Positions 14,163 through 22,105 are shown, counted from the stretch's first letter. The stretch is DNA of 31,654 bases from CAYOHY01 sp964403885 (GCA_964403885.1 CAYOHY010000020.1:1-31654), one strand, 5' to 3'. Notes: generated from the sequence alone by a model not told the origin. Program-made: numbers and translations.

Positions 14163-16283
14163 CTAGCGCGCGCCCTTGGCGGTCTTGGCCGAGACGACCT
14201 CGAGCTCCGGCCGCTTCTTGGGCCATGCGGCGAGCGCCGTACCCACGAGCAGCAGGACGAATCCGCCCCATGCGAAACCGATGAGCGGGTTGATCTTCAC
14301 GTTGACGGAGAGCTTCTTGGCCTCGTTGCCCTCCCACACCACGAAGATGTCGCGGAGCGGCTCGGACATGACCGAGGCGTCGAGACGGGTCTGCTGCTGG
14401 CGGGAGAACTGCGTGAGGCCCGGCGTGATGTCGCCCAGCTGCTTACCGTTGCGCGAGACGCCGAACGTGGCGATCGACTTCACGTCTCCGTTGGGCTGCT
14501 GGATGTCTTGGATGCTCTTGTAGGTGAAGGTGTAGTCCGAGACCTTGAAGGTGGTGCCGGGCTTGTCGGCGACGAGCGTGCGGACGTCGCGGACGTACAT
14601 CGCCGAGCCCACGAGGCCGATCAGGATGATGCCGATACCGATGTGCGCAAGGTAGCCGCCCGACTGGGTACGCGCCTTGAACATGATGTTGCCGAGCGCG
14701 GCAAGGAAGCTCTCGCCCTTGGCCTTGGCGCGCTTGCGAGCACCGTCGATGAACATCCAGCCGGTGTTGGCGATGATGAGCGAGCCGGCCAGCAGGCCGA
14801 GGATCGCGATCGTGCTGTAGACGCCCTGCGGCCCAAAGGCGAGGAACGGCTTTGCGCCCTTGCCGCCGGCCGCCACCATCTGACCGTAGATCGGGTTCAG
14901 GTTCTGGACCCACTCGAACACGAGCAGCGCGAAGATCACGCCGGCGCCGATGAGCGGGAACTTGACGCGGCTCCAGAAGGTGGAACCGTCGGTCTTGCGC
15001 CATGCGAGGATCGGGCAGACCGCGATGATGAACGCGTAGAGCACGCCCATGGGACGGGCAAGCAGGTCGTACGCGGTCACGCCGATGGACTGGCCGCCGA
15101 ACGGCATCCACTTGGGCAGTGCCGAGGAGATGGTCATGTAGGCGACGAGGATACCCGCCACGAGCATGATCAGGTTGTTGAAGTAGTACGCGGCTTCCTT
15201 GCTGGTGAGCGACTCGAACTCGTCGTTGCCGGCGAAGGTCTCCCAGCGGTACCACAAGCCCACGGCGGCGGCGACGAGTGCGCCGATGATCATGGACAGG
15301 AACAGCACGAGCGAGACCGGGTCCTTCTCGAACGCGTGCACCGACTGCACGATGCCCGAGCGAGTGATGAACGTGCCCAGGATGACCAGGGCGAAGGTGA
15401 TCGCCGCGCTCATGACGGCCCAGCGCTTGAACCCGTCACGTCGGCGATACACGGTGAAGCTGTGGAGCAAGGCGACGCCGGTCAGCCACGGGAGCAGCGA
15501 GGCGTTCTCGACCGGGTCCCACGCCCAGTAGCCACCCCAGCCCAGCACGACGTAGGCCCATACCGAACCCAGGCCGATGCCGGCGCCCAGGAACAGCCAC
15601 GAGAACACGGTGATGCGATCGACGATCTCGACCCAGGCCTTGGAGCCGTCGTTGACGATGATGGCGGCGATAGCGAACGCGAACGGGATGGTCAGACCCG
15701 CGTAGCCGATGAAGAGCGTGGGCGGGTGCAGGATCATCGCCCAGTGCTGCAGGAGCGGGTTCATGGCACCGGTGGTGAGCAGCTCACCGTTGGGGCCGAT
15801 CCACTCGGCGGGCGACTTCTTGAACGGGTTGTTGGGCTGCGAGAACATCATGCCCGCGCTGAACAGCGCGAGGATGAAGTTGGTGACCATCAGGCCCATG
15901 TTCGACAGGTCGTCGGTCTTGTCCATGCGGCGGTACGCGATCCACGCCGCGAAGCAGGACAGCAGCCACGCCCAGAACAGCAGGGAGCCCTCACGGCCGG
16001 CCCACAGGCCCGAGAGCTTGTAGAGCCACGCGAGGCTCGACACGTCGGTCGAGTGGTTCTCGGCGACGTACATGAAGGTGAAGTCCGAGCGGAAGAACGC
16101 GAAGATCAGGGTGAACACCGAGACGGTGAACGAACCCATTCCCGCGAACGTGGCGAGGTAGCCTACGTTGGTGACGCCCTCCCCGTCCTTAGGTCCAAGG
16201 CTGCGGCCCCACAGAAGTGCTCCCACCGCGACGAGCGCGGAGAGAAGTCCAAGGGCGAGGAACACCTGCGCCAATACGATCAT
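14163..16283 (-). CDS. ccmF: cytochrome c heme lyase subunit CcmF
   Basis: Catalyses heme transfer from CcmE to apocytochrome c at the outer face of the membrane. The 706-residue protein has about 14-15 hydrophobic segments. The tryptophan-rich heme loop GWGGYWAWDPVENASLLPWL (about 251-270) is intact. Conserved histidines flank it: LQHWAMILHPPTLF before and ALLHSFTVYRRR after. The C-terminal extracytoplasmic domain (about 560-680) lies before the last membrane helix. The ATG has GGGAG upstream. A hairpin separates it from ccmE by a 75-nt gap. With no ccmH in view, CcmF may work alone as in System I* organisms. Confidence 0.96.
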   Translation of the reverse strand: MIVLAQVFLALGLLSALVAVGALLWGRSLGPKDGEGVTNVGYLATFAGMGSFTVSVFTLIFAFFRSDFTFMYVAENHSTDVSSLAWLYKLSGLWAGREGSLLFWAWLLSCFAAWIAYRRMDKTDDLSNMGLMVTNFILALFSAGMMFSQPNNPFKKSPAEWIGPNGELLTTGAMNPLLQHWAMILHPPTLFIGYAGLTIPFAFAIAAIIVNDGSKAWVEIVDRITVFSWLFLGAGIGLGSVWAYVVLGWGGYWAWDPVENASLLPWLTGVALLHSFTVYRRRDGFKRWAVMSAAITFALVILGTFITRSGIVQSVHAFEKDPVSLVLFLSMIIGALVAAAVGLWYRWETFAGNDEFESLTSKEAAYYFNNLIMLVAGILVAYMTISSALPKWMPFGGQSIGVTAYDLLARPMGVLYAFIIAVCPILAWRKTDGSTFWSRVKFPLIGAGVIFALLVFEWVQNLNPIYGQMVAAGGKGAKPFLAFGPQGVYSTIAILGLLAGSLIIANTGWMFIDGARKRAKAKGESFLAALGNIMFKARTQSGGYLAHIGIGIILIGLVGSAMYVRDVRTLVADKPGTTFKVSDYTFTYKSIQDIQQPNGDVKSIATFGVSRNGKQLGDITPGLTQFSRQQQTRLDASVMSEPLRDIFVVWEGNEAKKLSVNVKINPLIGFAWGGFVLLLVGTALAAWPKKRPELEVVSAKTAKGAR

Positions 16284-16317
16284 CGGTTCTCCCTAGTCGG
16301 TGACTGGCAGCGTGCAA

Positions 16318-16349
16318 AGCACCCTGCCCGACTATGCGGACAGGGTGCT
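16318..16349 (-). terminator. hairpin between ccmE and ccmF, possible attenuator
   Basis: On the minus strand AGCACCCTGTCCG pairs with CGGGCAGGGTGCT (13 bp, one U-G) around a 6-nt loop, then TTTGC follows. It starts 9 nt past the ccmE stop. It could end part of the ccmE transcripts and let the rest continue into ccmFABCD, or protect the ccmE mRNA end. Confidence 0.55.
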
Positions 16350-16358
16350 GATTGTCGA

Positions 16359-17045
16359 CTACTTCTGGCTTGCATCCATGGCGACAGCCGTGGCGACGAA
16401 CTTGCCGTCGGCCTCGATCGCGCCGGTCAGAACGATCTTGGAGCCGTCGGTCATGCCGCTGGGAAGAGCGCCCTCGTACACGACGCCGACCTCATCGCCG
16501 CCGTCCTTGGTGGACGTGACGACGAAACGCGTCTCGCCACCGGGGGCGACGATCGATCCGGCCTTGACGAACGCGGCGGCCTTGACGGTCTTGCCGATCA
16601 TGGCCTGACCCTTGCCAACGAGATCGCCGATGGGCAGCGCGCCCGCAGCGGACTCGTACTTGGACGGGCACTTGGTGATCATCTCGTCAGCCGAGATGGT
16701 TCCGTCCTTCTCGAGCGTACCCGTGACGATCGCCGTGACGCCGTCGCCAAAGGTCGAAGGCACCGCGCCCTCATAGACGACCTTGACGGTGGGGCCACTG
16801 TTGGACTTGTCCTTCTCGTCCTTGATGACGAAGCGCATGGGGTTGCTCTTCTTGTCCCACGAGCCGGCCACGACCGCGCCGCCTACCTTCACGCGCTCGC
16901 CCACGAGCTCGGAGTCGCCCTGCACGGCCTTGACGGACGTGTAGTACGAGGAGTTCTTGCTGCCCAAGCCGAAGAAGATCGCGGCGATGGCGATGAGGAT
17001 GATGGCGGTGACGCCGATGAGCCTTGTCTGGGCCCGCTTGTTCAC
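16359..17045 (-). CDS. ccmE: Cys-type heme chaperone CcmE with two OB-like domains
   Basis: Carries heme across to CcmF in cytochrome c maturation. I chose the GTG at 17045, with AAGGGAG 9 nt upstream, giving 228 residues. A membrane anchor (about 9-28) is followed by an OB-fold domain (about 50-123) ending in the heme-binding motif TKCPSKYE. C126 and Y130 form CxxxY instead of the usual HxxxY, the variant known from Desulfovibrio and archaea. A second, clearly duplicated OB-like domain follows (about 138-222): YEGALPSGMTDG matches YEGAVPSTFGDG of the first. The second copy ends without a heme motif. Normal CcmE is about 130-160 residues, so the duplication explains the extra length. It is first in the ccm run and has a promoter shared in sequence with hemA. 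Confidence 0.9.
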   Translation of the reverse strand: MNKRAQTRLIGVTAIILIAIAAIFFGLGSKNSSYYTSVKAVQGDSELVGERVKVGGAVVAGSWDKKSNPMRFVIKDEKDKSNSGPTVKVVYEGAVPSTFGDGVTAIVTGTLEKDGTISADEMITKCPSKYESAAGALPIGDLVGKGQAMIGKTVKAAAFVKAGSIVAPGGETRFVVTSTKDGGDEVGVVYEGALPSGMTDGSKIVLTGAIEADGKFVATAVAMDASQK

Positions 17046-17109
17046 TGAAAACCACTCCCTTGCGCGACGGCGGCCAGAGCCGCACATGTGTGGGTCAGGG
17101 GGTGCTGTG

Positions 17110-17124
17110 CGCGCGAAACGCGCG
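17110..17124 (-). repeat. CGCGCG hairpin in ccmE leader
   Basis: CGCGCG-TTT-CGCGCG forms a perfect 6-bp stem with a 3-nt loop in the approximately 115-nt ccmE leader. It lies between the promoter and the ribosome-binding site. Its role is unknown; it could stabilise the mRNA. Confidence 0.4.
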
Positions 17125-17150
17125 AGTCTACACCGCTCGCCCTACCCGCT

Positions 17151-17195
17151 TGCCTGAACACTCGGATACTAGCACCGCGCGTGCCGAAGCGACAA
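17151..17195 (-). promoter_or_regulatory. ccmE promoter with element shared with hemA
   Basis: On the minus strand: TTGTCG (-35, 17195-17190), 18-nt spacer, TAGTAT (-10, 17171-17166). The block 17176-17151 matches the hemA promoter in 23 of 26 positions and includes ATCCGAG and GTTCAGGCA just after the -10. The same spacer length and register suggest common control of the ccm and hem units. Confidence 0.65.
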
Positions 17196-17314
17196 TGTGT
17201 TCGGACGCATGAGAAGTGCTCGTTTCATGGAGTCGGAAGAGCAACCTGTGTGCCGAGCGCGACGCCCGCGAGGCGTGGCGCAGCGCGGTCGGCGGCGGCG
17301 CTCCCGCCGTTACG

Positions 17315-18241
17315 CTAACGTCCCCGCTGGAGCCACTGGACATCGGGCGTGAAGCCGGTCTCGCGCAGCAGCTCGAGGTAGCGTTGTGGCGACAGGGACT
17401 TCCCCGCACCGTCGAGCGCGACCATGGTGGCCTCGATCACGTTGGTGCCAAAGCTGCGGCCATCCAGGCGAGGCGTGCTCGTGATGAGCAGCTCGACCCC
17501 TCGCGCGCGGAGGAACTCGACGTCTTCTGATGTGGTGGTGTTGGTGACGACCCACTTGCCGCTCATGTCCTCCGGCATGTACTTGCGCACGTACTTGTAG
17601 TCGCCGGCGATGATGTCGGCCTCGCGATAGAGCGCCGAGTGCTTCGACTCCTTCTCGACCTTCGAGGTGTGATCGGCCTCGGCCGGATAGAGCCAGGCGA
17701 ACGGGAGTTGCACTGCGATGGGGGCGATGGTGCGCACGACCCGCACGAGCGTGTCGCGCTTGTGGATCATGATGGGGACGTCGAGTGCGTAGAGCAGGTC
17801 CGCGTAGGTCATCTCACAGCCGGCATCGGCGAAGGCCATCGCCATACCCCACCGATCGACGGCGCTCGTGATGAGCACGCGCTTGCCTGCGAGCTCGAGC
17901 CCAAGGTCCTCGCGCATGTGGCGCACGACGTCGCCCTCGACCGCACCCTTGAGTCCTGAGCCGTCGACGATGGGTGTGCGGCTCACAGCGGCCCGGAAGC
18001 GCTTGGCCTCTCGGAAGTAGTAGTCGTGACCCGCGGCGTGCAGGAACAGGTCGATGCCGCCCAATCCGAAGGCGTCGACCATCCCGTCGAGTCCACGCAG
18101 ACGCGCCTCGGCGCGGTCCATGTCGCCGTCGGTACCCTCACGGCGGATGCGGAACCGCTCGCCGAACAGGTCGACCTCGACCGTATGGTCGCGCTTGGAC
18201 GACCCGATGCTTACGCTGACTACTTCCTTGATTGCGTCCAC
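17315..18241 (-). CDS. conserved protein of the 'quinate 5-dehydrogenase'-named family
   Basis: From memory this matches a family in anaerobic Firmicutes and relatives that is often labelled quinate 5-dehydrogenase; I know of no direct support for that activity. The 308-residue form starts with VVSVSIGSSKRDHTVEV, has FGLGGIDLFLHAAGHDYYF and a Rossmann-like GKRVLITSAVDRWGMAMA (about 119-136), and a late TNTTTSEDVEFLRARGVELL. No shikimate dehydrogenase-type NAD(P) motif is evident. The start is uncertain: the GTG at 18241 overlaps the only good Shine-Dalgarno (GGGAGG, 18246-18241), while an ATC at 18232 is 8 nt from it and aligns with the usual family start. The gene overlaps the helix-turn-helix gene by 22 nt, so the two form a cassette. 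A GC-rich hairpin just after its stop may end transcription. Confidence 0.7.
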   Translation of the reverse strand: MDAIKEVVSVSIGSSKRDHTVEVDLFGERFRIRREGTDGDMDRAEARLRGLDGMVDAFGLGGIDLFLHAAGHDYYFREAKRFRAAVSRTPIVDGSGLKGAVEGDVVRHMREDLGLELAGKRVLITSAVDRWGMAMAFADAGCEMTYADLLYALDVPIMIHKRDTLVRVVRTIAPIAVQLPFAWLYPAEADHTSKVEKESKHSALYREADIIAGDYKYVRKYMPEDMSGKWVVTNTTTSEDVEFLRARGVELLITSTPRLDGRSFGTNVIEATMVALDGAGKSLSPQRYLELLRETGFTPDVQWLQRGR

Positions 18242-18840
18242 CTCCCGGCGAGCTCTTGTGCCGCATCCTTGAGCGTGCCACCCGTGCGGCCGGTGCGGAC
18301 GTGCTTGTCCACCGGCGCAGACATGACTGCGGCGAGCACCCGCTCGAGCTCCGCCACGTCGACGTGCTTGTCCTCACGGATGGGCGTGTGCCCGAGAGGG
18401 ATACCCACGACCTCGGTGCCCAAGATGCGTTCGATGGTCTTGATCCGCCAATCACTGGCGATGAGGATGAGCGTGTCGAACTCCCGAAGCGCCGCGAGCG
18501 TCTCGAGGAGCTGGTTGAACACCGACGCCGCAGGCGACTCGCTCTCGATGTTCTCGCGCTCCGCCTGGCTCACGACGAGCACGAAGTCGACGGCGTGGGC
18601 CCTCGCAGCCTCACGGACCTCCCCGCAGTTCGCGATGGGGAAGCCGACGAGGGCGACCCGCGGACCGCGGCGCACCTCGCCGAGCGTCTCAAGGAAGCTC
18701 ACGAAGCTGCGCTGCACGCCGGCGTTGCGGGCGGCCTCCTCTTGGGTGGCTCCCGCCGCTCGGTCGGCCAGGATCGAGTCGAGCGAGTCGAGCAGCTTGT
18801 CTCGGCTCACGACCTTCTCGCCGATGCGATAGAGGTCCAC
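18220..18840 (-). CDS. helix-turn-helix regulator-like protein paired with the previous family
   Basis: A 206-residue protein with an N-terminal helix-turn-helix (about 29-52, AGATQEEAARNAGVQRSFVS) and a C-terminal alpha/beta domain beginning RRGPRVALVGFPIANCGEV. The second part has repeated strand-like segments (FVLVVSQ, TLILIASDWRI) and could bind a small ligand or nucleotide, but I see no clear P-loop. The GTG start at 18840 has GAGGGGG upstream. The gene overlaps the next by 22 nt, which suggests that the two products work together or that this protein controls the pair. An 18-bp palindrome at its own promoter fits autoregulation. Confidence 0.65.
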   Translation of the reverse strand: MDLYRIGEKVVSRDKLLDSLDSILADRAAGATQEEAARNAGVQRSFVSFLETLGEVRRGPRVALVGFPIANCGEVREAARAHAVDFVLVVSQAERENIESESPAASVFNQLLETLAALREFDTLILIASDWRIKTIERILGTEVVGIPLGHTPIREDKHVDVAELERVLAAVMSAPVDKHVRTGRTGGTLKDAAQELAGRWTQSRK

Positions 18841-18854
18841 GTCATCCCCCTCGT

Positions 18855-18879
18855 GTGCACAGATGTGTGTACGAGTATA
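18855..18879 (-). promoter_or_regulatory. -10 box and 18-bp operator-like palindrome
   Basis: TATACT (-10, 18879-18874) is followed directly by GTACACACATCTGTGCAC (18872-18855), which is symmetric in 14 of 18 bases (pattern GTRCACAN). The palindrome covers the likely transcription start, a classic place for a repressor. The paired helix-turn-helix protein is the natural candidate to bind it. The -35 is weak. Confidence 0.5.
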
Positions 18880-18905
18880 CGCGAGCGCGCGGCGCGCCGA
18901 CGCAA

Positions 18906-18935
18906 ACGGGCGGCCCCCCGAAGGGAACCGCCCGT
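18906..18935 (-). terminator. terminator of secreted protein gene
   Basis: On the minus strand ACGGGCGGTTCCC pairs with GGGGGCCGCCCGT (two U-G pairs) around a TTCG tetraloop, followed by TTG. It lies 22 nt beyond the stop codon at 18958. Confidence 0.7.
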
Positions 18936-18957
18936 ACGTGCGATGCGCCGAGTGTCG

Positions 18958-20331
18958 CTAGCGAACGGTGAGGTAGTCGTATCCGGACACGTCTCCGCGC
19001 GCCTGCGCGTCGGCCGGATGATACGCGCGCACGCGCCAGCGGCCGGCGAGCGGCAAGGAGAGCGATGCGGTGTACTTCGCGTACGAGCCCGGGTAGGCGA
19101 CCGCCGTCGATGAGACGGTCTTACGCAGCACCCAGGCGCCGTTCTCGTACCGATAGCACTGCAGCTTCACGTCGTGGCTGCCGGCCGAGTGGTCCGGCTT
19201 CACGAATCCGGCCGCACCGAACGCGTGATTGCGCGTGGTGGAGCTCAGCGCGATTCCCGGCACGGTCACCTCGGACTGGGGTTGCACCATGACGACGCCG
19301 CTCTCGGCGTGCCCGTAGTCATCCCCGCCCCAGTAGACCGCCTTGTAGTAGACGCGACACTTGGGAACGATCGGGCGCGAGACCACGCCGGTATCCGTCT
19401 CGTAATGGGTGTAGCTCCAGTTCTCGCCATCGAGCGACCACGCCAACTTGAGTGTCCGGCCGCCGGTGATGAGCGCTCCTGCCGAGTTCTTGAGCGCCAT
19501 GGTGAAGTTCACCGGTTCGCCGAACTTGGGCGCGACGGTGTCGAACTTCAGTGAGATGGAGGGGAGCTCGACCGCCTCGGCCTCGAAGGCCTGGGTGACG
19601 ACCGTGTCAGGATCGACGTCTTCGCCGACGAGGCCGTAGACCTCGACGGAAGCGGTGGCGTCGGGCGAGATCGGCTCGCACCACAGCTCGTTGGAGACGG
19701 TGTCGAGAAGCGCCTGCTCCCCACCCGGAACGCCCTGGTACTCCGGCCCGAAGACCCGCGCGCCCGTGACGGGAACGGCGTGCGGATTGCGAACAACGAC
19801 CCGATACGTGCGGGCCGCGAGATCCGACTCGCACTGTGCCGACATGCCGGCGGGGACCATCGGCACCACGGGCTCGACCGATACGACCTCGAGTCCAAGC
19901 CGGGGCGTGTCCGAGTTCCAACCGCCGCCGGCCGCCGCTACCGGAGTCCACGTCTCAGGGATGGTCTCCCAGAAGCGGTGGTGGAAGGTCGCCGTCTTGC
20001 CACCCTCGAGCAGACGCGTGTCGATGCACACGTCCACGGTCTCGTCGGGCACCGGCACACCGCTGCTCACGAAGCTGACCGGCACCTCCGTGTAGGCGAG
20101 TGTGCGGGTCGAGTCGTTCGACACCACTCCGTCGATCCAGAGCGCCCCGCTCGCGTCTCGATAGGTGGTCTGCGCCACCACCGAGACGGGTCCATCGGTG
20201 CCGACGCACGAAGCGCCGACCTGTGTGCCGCTCGCCCGGTAGTACGCGCCGGCTTGTGCCGCCGGCGTGACGGTCGCGATCAATGATGCCGAGATGATGA
20301 GCCGAGCGATGCGTGTGCGCACGCGATCCAT
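18958..20331 (-). CDS. secreted beta-sandwich protein, unknown function
   Basis: A 457-residue exported protein. I chose the ATG at 20331 because a very strong GGAAGGAGGAGGG lies just upstream. A signal peptide (about 1-27) ends at TPAAQA, a good signal peptidase I site. The first half contains paired cysteines (for example in ASCVGTDG, DVCIDTRL, AQCESDL, LWCEPIS) that may form disulfides. The C-terminal ~190 residues look like two Ig-like domains: one with LAWSLDGENWSYTHYETD and one ending GRWRVRAYHPADAQARGDVS. The last type recurs in surface proteins of Coriobacteriia-like genomes in my memory. No sortase or S-layer anchor is seen, so it may be released or bound non-covalently. Two CRP/FNR-like sites lie upstream. 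Confidence 0.75.
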   Translation of the reverse strand: MDRVRTRIARLIISASLIATVTPAAQAGAYYRASGTQVGASCVGTDGPVSVVAQTTYRDASGALWIDGVVSNDSTRTLAYTEVPVSFVSSGVPVPDETVDVCIDTRLLEGGKTATFHHRFWETIPETWTPVAAAGGGWNSDTPRLGLEVVSVEPVVPMVPAGMSAQCESDLAARTYRVVVRNPHAVPVTGARVFGPEYQGVPGGEQALLDTVSNELWCEPISPDATASVEVYGLVGEDVDPDTVVTQAFEAEAVELPSISLKFDTVAPKFGEPVNFTMALKNSAGALITGGRTLKLAWSLDGENWSYTHYETDTGVVSRPIVPKCRVYYKAVYWGGDDYGHAESGVVMVQPQSEVTVPGIALSSTTRNHAFGAAGFVKPDHSAGSHDVKLQCYRYENGAWVLRKTVSSTAVAYPGSYAKYTASLSLPLAGRWRVRAYHPADAQARGDVSGYDYLTVR

Positions 20332-20413
20332 GTCCCTCCTCCTTCCCCTCTCGCAGCGGCCCCCTCGTGGTGCCGCCTTCATGATGGGTGTCGGCGACAG
20401 ACGGCGGACGCTG

Positions 20414-20459
20414 TGTGCCCGGAGTCACACCTTCGCGCGTGCATGTGACCTACTTCACA
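20414..20459 (-). promoter_or_regulatory. two CRP/FNR-family-like binding sites
   Basis: Site 1 (20444-20459) is a perfect TGTGA-N6-TCACA. Site 2 (20414-20429) reads TGTGC-N6-TCACA, one mismatch. Centres are 30 bp apart, near three helical turns, so two dimers would sit on one face. They lie about 90 and 120 nt upstream of the secreted protein start and downstream of coaX. A CATCAT (20386-20381) could be the -10, which would place the nearer site about 42-48 bp before transcription start. Confidence 0.55.
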
Positions 20460-20466
20460 AACGGAC

Positions 20467-21231
20467 CTATCGGTTCCTGTCCCTGATGATCCTGAGGCCG
20501 GTCAGGGTGAGGTCCACGTCCACGTGCCCCACGGTCTCACAGAGCTCTGACATGCGAGGCGCCAGACCGCCCGTGGCGACCACCTCACAGGGGCCGCCCA
20601 GCTCCTGCCATGCACGGCGGACGAGTCCGTCGACCATCGCGGCCTCGCCCAACATCAGACCCGCTTGGACGCTCGCCCGGGTGTTGGTGCCGATGACCTT
20701 TGCGGGTGCCTCGAGATCGACCTTGGACAGGCGCGCCGCCTTGCTGAACAGCGCCTCGGCGCTCGTCTCGACACCGGGCGCGATCGCGCCGCCCAGATAG
20801 GCACCGTCCTCTGAGACCACGTCGAGGGTGGTCGCGGTACCGAAGTCGACGATGATGACCGGGCCGCCGAAGCGCTCGTAGGCGGCCACTCCGTTGACGA
20901 TGCGGTCGGCGCCCACCTCGTGCGGATTGTCGTAGCGGATGGGCATCCCCGTCTTCAGGCCGGGACCCACGACCATCGGCTCGCGCCCGCACGCGTCGGT
21001 CACGACCTCGCTCCAGGCGACGGTCAGCCGCGGAACGACCGAGCCGAGGATGACCTCGGAGACATCGGCCCAGGAGAGGTCCGACAGGCTGAGAAGCCCT
21101 CCCACTTTGAGCCGCAGCTCGTCGGAGGTGAGTGACGCGTCGGTCGAGATCCGCCAGTGGCCGGCGAGACGTTCATCCTCGAACAGTCCCAGCACGGTCT
21201 GGGTGTTGCCAACGTCGACGGTGAGCAGCAC
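20467..21231 (-). CDS. coaX: type III pantothenate kinase
   Basis: Phosphorylates pantothenate, the first step of coenzyme A synthesis from the panBC product. The 254-residue protein has the ASKHA fold of type III enzymes: the N-terminal P-loop-like TVDVGNTQTVLGLF with D6, the pantothenate-binding NPHEVGADRIVNGVAAYERF region, and VIIVDFGTATTLDVV. YLGGAIAPGVETSAEAL follows. The GTG at 21231 is favoured by GAGGAGG upstream over a longer reading without a site. It is divergent from the response regulator gene with about 170 bp between. panB and panC are about 8 kb away. Confidence 0.94.
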   Translation of the reverse strand: MLLTVDVGNTQTVLGLFEDERLAGHWRISTDASLTSDELRLKVGGLLSLSDLSWADVSEVILGSVVPRLTVAWSEVVTDACGREPMVVGPGLKTGMPIRYDNPHEVGADRIVNGVAAYERFGGPVIIVDFGTATTLDVVSEDGAYLGGAIAPGVETSAEALFSKAARLSKVDLEAPAKVIGTNTRASVQAGLMLGEAAMVDGLVRRAWQELGGPCEVVATGGLAPRMSELCETVGHVDVDLTLTGLRIIRDRNR

Positions 21232-21289
21232 TGCTCGTCCCCTCCTCGAAATGGACACATGACGGCACGGTGACGCCCCCACAGGAGGG

Positions 21290-21310
21290 CACCGAACCCG
21301 GTGCTATCAT
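21290..21310. promoter_or_regulatory. small palindrome and -10-like box between coaX and regulator
   Basis: GCACCG-AACC-CGGTGC (21290-21305) is a perfect 6-bp inverted repeat, and TATCAT (21305-21310) on the plus strand could be the -10 for the response regulator gene. The -35 is not convincing. An operator here would sit just upstream of the -10. Confidence 0.35.
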
Positions 21311-21400
21311 CGGCGCGGGGCATGCCGACGCGCAACCAAGGCGCCACGAGCGCCCCGCTGACCTGCCATGATACGCCCGGTTTCCCAAGGAGGCGCGTCC

Positions 21401-22105
21401 ATGAGCGAGACCCCCGCACGCATCCTCGTCGTCGACGACGAACCGTCCATCACCGAGTTCGTGTCGTACAACCTCGACAAAGAGGGCTACGACGTCTCGG
21501 TCGCCGAGAACGGTGACGACGCGCTCGAGCTCGCCGCCCGCACGCAGTTCGACCTCGTCGTGCTCGACGTGATGCTGCCCGGTATCGATGGCTACGAGGT
21601 GTGCCGCCGCCTGCGGGCGACCTCGGATGTGCCGGTCCTGTTCCTCTCGGCGCGTGATACCGAGCTCGACAAGGTCGTGGGCCTCGAGATCGGCGGCGAC
21701 GACTACCTCGCCAAGCCCTTCGGTGTCCGTGAGCTGACCGCGCGCGTGAAGGCGTTGCTGCGCCGCACGACCCCCGGGACCCGGGACGCGGCGGGGTTCG
21801 GCGAGATGATCCAGGCCTCGGGCGTCACGCTCGACGAGGGCGCGCACTCCGCCGTCGCGACACAAGGACCGATCGACCTGACGCCGCGCGAGTTCGAGCT
21901 GCTCGCCTGCCTCATGAAGCACGCCGGCAAGGTGCTCAGCCGAGAGCAGCTGCTGCGCGAGGCATGGGGCTGGGAGTACCTGACGGAGACCAAGACGGTC
22001 GACACGCACGTGAAGCGACTTCGCGACAAGCTCGAGAGCGCCGGGGTCGACCCGTCGCTCGTCGAGACGGTCCGCGGCTACGGCTACCGTTTCAGGGCGG
22101 TCTAG
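21401..22105 (+). CDS. OmpR/PhoB-family response regulator
   Basis: A 234-residue transcription regulator. The receiver domain (about 5-120) has acidic D12-D13, phospho-acceptor D56 (VVLDVMLPG), S83 at the usual Thr/Ser position and K105 in LAKPFG. The C-terminal winged helix (about 140-234) has LTPREFELLACLMKHAGKVL, REQLLREAWG, and ends VRGYGYRF, typical of OmpR/PhoB. The ATG at 21401 has AAGGAGG upstream; the longer reading lacks a site. It is followed after 3 nt by its histidine kinase. The input signal is unknown; PhoP/PhoR-like pairs have this layout but no phosphate genes are near. Confidence 0.93.
   Translation: MSETPARILVVDDEPSITEFVSYNLDKEGYDVSVAENGDDALELAARTQFDLVVLDVMLPGIDGYEVCRRLRATSDVPVLFLSARDTELDKVVGLEIGGDDYLAKPFGVRELTARVKALLRRTTPGTRDAAGFGEMIQASGVTLDEGAHSAVATQGPIDLTPREFELLACLMKHAGKVLSREQLLREAWGWEYLTETKTVDTHVKRLRDKLESAGVDPSLVETVRGYGYRFRAV

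Noticed and set aside
13176..17048. A 1290-codon open frame on the plus strand opposite the ccm genes
   Set aside because: It is an antisense shadow of ccmABEF caused by high GC content. It is rich in R, H, E and D, matches no family, and the minus strand holds complete conserved proteins.
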